Assembly: GCA_018417955.1 (NCBI GenBank)
Contig: JACTVC010000003.1
Location: forward strand, 1,488,001-1,552,000
DNA length: 64,000 nt
DNA from: Laccaria trichodermophora
Taxonomy: Eukaryota; Basidiomycota; Agaricomycetes; Agaricales; Hydnangiaceae
Direction of reading: 5' to 3'
Under the pieces are notes generated by a model. That model had not been told where the DNA came from. It saw only the letters and a list, made by a program, of their open reading frames with translations, and made no database searches. The translations under genes were made by a program, and so were the position numbers. Position 1 is the stretch's first letter, and each line of letters begins with the position of its first letter. Of this stretch, positions 59,295 to 64,000 are shown one piece after another.

Positions 59295-60713
59295 GTTGGC
59301 TGAAGAGATGGTTTCGGGTTTTCTGAAGATCCTGAGCGCCAATTGGACGCGACTACCAAATTTCGCAAGCTTCTTTCAAAAGGGAAAAATCCTCCGATCG
59401 AACACGTCATCGAGTGTGGTGTCGTACCCCGCTTCGCGAATTCCTTCAACATGGCCATTCCAGCTTCAAGTCAGTGCCGATCACCCCTTTTTGTATCATT
59501 GATTGTGTTGACACTTGCTTCACGCATTAGTTTGAATCCGCTTGGGCACTCACTAACATCGCTTCTGGGACAGCTGAACATACGCAAGTCGTCATCAGCG
59601 CGCAAGCTGTTCCAGAATTTATCAATTTGCTCTCTTCTCCTACTCTCGATGTTCGCGAGCAAGGCGGTTGGGCTCTGGGAAACATTGCTGGAGATAGTGC
59701 CCAATGCAGAGACTACGTTCTCCAACAAGGGGCTCTCAGGCCTCTGCTGACTAACATCACAAGCTTAGCATGTTGCGGAACGCTACTTGGACCTTGAGTA
59801 AAATCTGCAGGGGAAAGTCTCTACAACCTGATTGGGAATTGGTAAATCAAATGCTTGTCCTTTGATGCTTCTAACGAATTTTATGCTCGCCAGATTTCCC
59901 CTGCGTTGACCCTTTTGACAAAGTTAATCTACTCTCTCGACGACGAGATCTTGATTGACGCCTGCTGGGCAATCTCCTATTAATCTGATGGTTCAAACGA
60001 TAAAATACAGGCGGTTATCGAGTCTGGCGTTTGCAGGCGCTTGGTCGATTTACATATGCACCAGTCAACATCGCTTCTGGTGCCCTCCCTGCCCTTCTTT
60101 CTCTACTCTGCTTGCTGGTCAATTTTCAACATCACCGCTGGCTCTCCTCCTCAGATTGAATCAGTTATAGACGCCGACATCATTTGCCCTCTCATCAACA
60201 TCCTTCAGAATAAGACAAAGAAGGAGGCTTGCTGGGCCATCTCAAACGCTGCTTCAGGCGGTCTTCAAGAGCCCTGTCAGATTCGTTACCTGGTTTCTCA
60301 AGGATGTATCAAACCACTCTGTGATCTATTAACAATGATGGACAACAAGATCATTCAAGTAGCGCTAGATGGTCTTAACAATGTCTTGAAGATTGGAGAG
60401 GCTGTGATAAGGTTGCTGCCGCCACCAATCAGTATGCGTTGTTCGTGGAAGAAGCTGGTGGTATGATTACTATCCGCAACCTTCAATCGCACGACAATCT
60501 GGAAAAAATATTAGAAGGCTTTCGACATCATGGGCAAGTACTTCCCTGATGAAGAGGATGTCGATGCGGCTATCACTGCCCCTAGCCTGGATGCTTCTGG
60601 CGCGTTTGCTGTAAGTGTTGTCTGCTGAAATCAACATCGAGTTGACGCTGACGGTTACACAGTTCCATACGGCTATGAACACGCCTCAAGGAGGGTTCAG
60701 CTTTGGGCGGTAG
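59295..60713 (+). pseudogene. Importin-alpha (karyopherin alpha) relic, 5'-truncated
   Basis: The similarity begins [19 protein letters not shown] and runs through ARM-repeat sequence to the usual C-terminus AFHTAMNTPQGGFSFG, with stop at 60713. The importin-beta-binding N-terminus is absent. The coding frame is broken many times: a shift near 59335, one after VVPRF (about 59436), a deletion around 59745-59755, a nonsense TAA at about 59980 (ISY-stop-SDGS), loss of part of a repeat near 60065-60125, and a shift after KIGEA near 60405. Several intron borders survive. A functional copy must exist elsewhere, since importin-alpha is essential. Confidence 0.85.
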
Positions 60714-60914
60714 TCTTGCTGAAATTACAAAGTCCGCACGACGTTCCTCTTCACAAATCTTCCGTCTCGCAGTATATTTCATGTCATCTCACATTCCCTA
60801 AGCTCTCGTTCCTTTATGACCCCCACTTTGCATTTGATTTACACACTTCTACAAATTTGCCAGAATAATAACTTATCTGTAGCTCAGTTTCCTTCCATCT
60901 CCACTCTCTCCTCA

Positions 60915-60941
60915 TCCAAACCCTGATCCAAACCCTGATCC
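60915..60941. repeat. 12-base tandem repeat, unit TCCAAACCCTGA
   Basis: Two exact copies plus three bases lie just past the stop codon of the minus-strand NTPase gene, that is, in its probable 3' untranslated region. Confidence 0.6.
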
Positions 60942-60946
60942 ACTCT

Positions 60947-63900
60947 CTACAAACCCTCGTCCTCCTCAATGTTATTCATTGCTGTAAAATCGGCCCAATT
61001 GTCCCAATGATATTGATTACTAGCTGCACCTGGATTCATTGACCGACGAAGGCGCCGAGTCACAGTGGTATCGGAGTGTGTCTTGTACATGTCTTCCCAG
61101 CCATATGTCGCCTGCAGGAGTGCTGCCCAGATGGCCTCATCATGGCTTTGCACAGGTAAAAAGACCTTTGGAGATATGCCAGCCACCCAAAAGTCATGGC
61201 TCACAAAATCTTCTTCACATCTTACGGTTTCGAGACAGGGAATTTTTGAGGCAAGAGCAAAGACGATCCGAATAACGGGAATTTTGTCTTCTCGGTTCAG
61301 AATGCCAAGTGCATATGGATCCATGGCCTTGAAGAGCTTGGGATTTGGTTTATCTTGAAATTTTGCATCGTTTTTGACTTGAAAGACAATGGCACCGATG
61401 TTTTTGGCTGAGATCGTATCACCTTCAACCAAGAATGGGATGATGCCATCAATGCCAGCCTGGTTTGTACCACACAGCACAGCTGCCCCTCTACGCATCA
61501 GTTGTGCCAGGTACTTAACATTCACAATCGCATGTTGGTGTATCTTCACCCAATGATTGAAGAAGATCTTGCTATCAGCGAAAGGCTGCAGTGGAGCTGG
61601 AGATCTGAACAATGACTTCATGAAGCACGGGACCAAGCACCATCGACTAACAAGAGGACGACCATCCCGACCAGGTTGTCCAACCGCAAGATCGCGGGCC
61701 ATTATAAAGAGCAACATAACCAATAGTTCTCCACGGTCACCTTTATGTATGGCATAACCTGCCAAGCAACTCATGAGGGTTTCTGCAGCCTTAAAGGTCT
61801 CATCGGGGCACATCATCATGTATGCTGCTTCAGATAGCAATGGTTCCGATGCTGACACTGTGGTCAGGCTCTCAAACCCAGGGTCGAGTCGTAGAAGGAT
61901 GCGCATGTGGCCTTCAACGAGTTTAAGCTCGTCAACCTTGGAAGCATATGTCACTGAGTGGAACTCAATCGGTAGCCGCTGTGCAAGGCAGGCGAGCTTT
62001 TCAGCCTCATCGAGTTGGTCCAAATGACTGGTTCCAGCGCGGAGTTTGTTGGCAGCAAATCGGACAATGTCATTTTTGACGGATTCACTTCCTTCATCAT
62101 AGCGCGTTGCCCATCTGGAAAGTAAAACTAAGGAATTATTTGTTGACAACTGACTCAAGAGACGCACAGTGGACGACCAAAGTGGGATAAGTGTTCATCA
62201 AGCGTGACTTTTTGGAGATTGAACTGGTTTTTGATGGCAAAGTGATCAAAACCGACCTCAGCGAAAGGGTGGCTGGCGAAGAGGTCTTTACTTCGGATGC
62301 GATTGGAAAGGTCTTTGCTAGATGAGGGGAATAGCGCGTCTACATTTCCAGTTGTCGTGAGGAACAGCGTAAAGAGAGGTTCCTCGTTCAATGCGCGCAA
62401 GGCACGGCGAAGTTCACTGAAACAAGACCACCCGTCACTGTGAGACATTGTCATGGTGAGGGCCCGTGCTTCATCAAAGGCAAGGATTACCAAAGGCTCC
62501 GTACGCCTGGTAGCAGCAGTGATGGATTTTGGAGATCGAGAATTTAAAGTTTCACTCAATATTTGAAAGGCCTCGCAAATCCCTGCAGATGCTAACTGAT
62601 CATCAACATCCTTTTCTATGACAAGAGCCTTAGCGATTTCCTCTCCAAGCTGCAAGCTGGTTATGGTCTGGTGCAGACTGACAGCATACTCAACGCACCT
62701 GGATCGCACGTGCAACTACACCATCGTAGAAAGAGCGACGGTTTTCTCCATGCGATTCGAAATTCATGCCCTCAGACATATGATGACTGAATGAGTCCAC
62801 GATCTGGTCGTACTTCATGTCCCCGGTCTGAAGGGTGTTAATGACTTTGACGGTCTCATTGATGACTGCTATGAGAAAAGCTACAGCACGGGTGCGGGCA
62901 TCCATTTGGTCGGCCGCCCAACATATGTACCTCCGCGCTTGCTTGTCTGGGGGGGGATAGCCTGGAATATTGTCAGCCACTGCCAGCTTCTGGTGTGAAG
63001 AAAAAAAAGAAAGGCACGGACCAGTTTCGTGGGGGTCGCGCAGATTTACGGGTATCACCAGATGCTTCTTGCCCAGTTCATCTATCATGCGAGACTTGCC
63101 TGTGCCCGAGGACTGCACGATTGCAAGATAACGTGCATACCGATTCGTTTGTAACATGGCCTTTGTTATTTGGGCCCACAATGCCGCCGGGGCTTGACCA
63201 CGATATGCAGTGATCCATGCGTTTTCAGTCGCTAAGAAAATTATGAGCAAGCCCCCTCACATCGTTGTATATTAATGACTAACCTTTCCTCTGCGCTATC
63301 GCTGTATCCGCAATGATCAATATGTCAGATTTCAGAATTAACAATGGCTCGTACGTTCATCTTTAGAGAGGTTCGGCTTCGTCAAAAGCGCTGCCAGGAT
63401 CAAGTTGAGGGAAACAGTGAGGCCTGCAAGTGACACCCGGCACTTACCCGAATCCCGAATCTTCTGGTAATTCTGTGTTCTCCAAGCTTCTCTCATTGCA
63501 AGCACCAATTTCCTATTGTCGCACATGAGTTTAAATGCCTTTTTGTTATCGGCGAATGCCTGCTGGAGTTTGCCGTCGGATTCAGAAACCACAAAAGTTA
63601 GTAGGACAGCGCATTCAAGTTCGGATAACTCTGGTCCTTTGAACATTCCCGAGGTAACCTTGATGACTGCCTCGTCTTTAATTCTGTGTTGGGCAGGAGT
63701 AAAATTCTCGGAAGTTGAGGGGGTGAGGGATTCCTCTTCCGCTGGCTTGGGCTGTTCATCGAGCTTTGGCACTGATAATGATGCAAGTTTGTTAAATGCG
63801 ATCAGATTAGAAAAATATACATACGGAGCACAAGCAAATCAATCCAGTCATCCTTGTCAAGACCATTCAACACACCAACCTTCCACCCTTCCAACTCGAC

Positions 63901-63990
63901 ATCGTTGAAATTCTTTACAATGGCTTCGGCGTGCGAAGTCGTCAGATTCGTGGTGACACTGTCTTTCATGTTTGTAGATGCCAATTCCAT
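60947..63990 (-). CDS. Crinkler-like P-loop NTPase with PD-(D/E)XK-type nuclease domain
   Basis: Seven exons (63990-63825, 63771-63448, 63301-63284, 63231-63022, 62961-62699, 62649-62168, 62114-60947) give 876 residues. The start is 10 bases from the window edge and the N-terminus could extend further. In order: an N-terminal region ending GWKVGVLNGLDKDDWIDLLV, a helical region, and a P-loop NTPase with Walker A SSGTGKS and Walker B VILAFDEAR. A long helical segment follows, then near the C-terminus a nuclease-like motif, GIDGIIPF with VFQVKN downstream (D ... Q-x-K). NTPase plus restriction-endonuclease-fold domain is the core architecture proposed for Crinkler-type proteins in eukaryotes, and families like this are common in mushroom genomes. 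The frame is open throughout. Target, secretion and activity are unknown; no signal peptide is evident. Confidence 0.75.
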
Positions 63991-64000
63991 CGCGAGGTGC

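Overview
The window is fungal nuclear DNA, most likely from a mushroom-forming basidiomycete (Agaricomycetes). The genes are dense and split by very many introns of about 45-70 bases. The products are standard fungal housekeeping proteins: TOR kinase, Arp8, a Pol delta Pol32-type subunit, an Ubp12-type deubiquitinase, MTHFR and ELMO/Ced-12. Two intron-containing tRNA-Pro genes are present, and both ends of the window hold repeat and effector-like material typical of this group. No plasmid, prophage, operon or CRISPR features were seen. Exon models were spliced by hand from the sequence; where exon sums are given they close in frame.

Left end, 1-8.5 kb (accessory). A Tc1/mariner-type DDE transposase relic on the minus strand (28-2587) is split by a 1.45 kb non-autonomous element (1032-2484). 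That element has imperfect terminal inverted repeats, dense GGTTGA/TCAACC subterminal repeats and a 6-base target duplication. A second, TA-flanked inverted-repeat element lies at 2644-3465. Next come two inverted copies of a gene that looks like a PD-(D/E)XK nuclease fused to a protein kinase, an arrangement reported among Crinkler-type effector proteins. Copy A (4070-5937) keeps the kinase; copy B (6946-7973) has lost it and is frameshifted. A duplicated 5' fragment of a RING-finger gene (8160-8430) abuts copy B; the full RING gene is at 33.1-34.1 kb.

Core region, 8.6-33 kb. In order: Ubp12/USP15-type deubiquitinase, CCCH zinc-finger protein, Ser/Pro-rich unknown, Caj1/Djp1-type J-protein, M20-family amidohydrolase (minus), tRNA-Pro(CGG) (minus), TOR kinase, and Arp8 of the INO80 complex.

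Middle, 33-47 kb. The RING gene (minus) is followed by almost 4 kb without a convincing gene. Then come a Con7-type C2H2 transcription factor, an F-box/RCC1 protein like Saf1, tRNA-Pro(AGG) (minus) and a 748-residue Ser/Pro-rich unknown (minus).

Right part, 47-64 kb. ELMO/Ced-12 homologue, MTHFR (minus), a DUF202 membrane protein (minus) divergent from a low-complexity unknown, and Pol32/Cdc27. Then follow two adjoining gene relics (amino-acid transporter 5' end, importin-alpha 3' part) and a Crinkler-like P-loop NTPase/nuclease gene (minus) that reaches the window edge.

Three patterns stand out: nuclease-kinase and NTPase-nuclease effector-like genes at both ends; unusually many GC-AG introns, seven by hand count in six different genes; and several clear molecular scars (nested transposon, inverted duplication with internal deletion, chimeric pseudogene).
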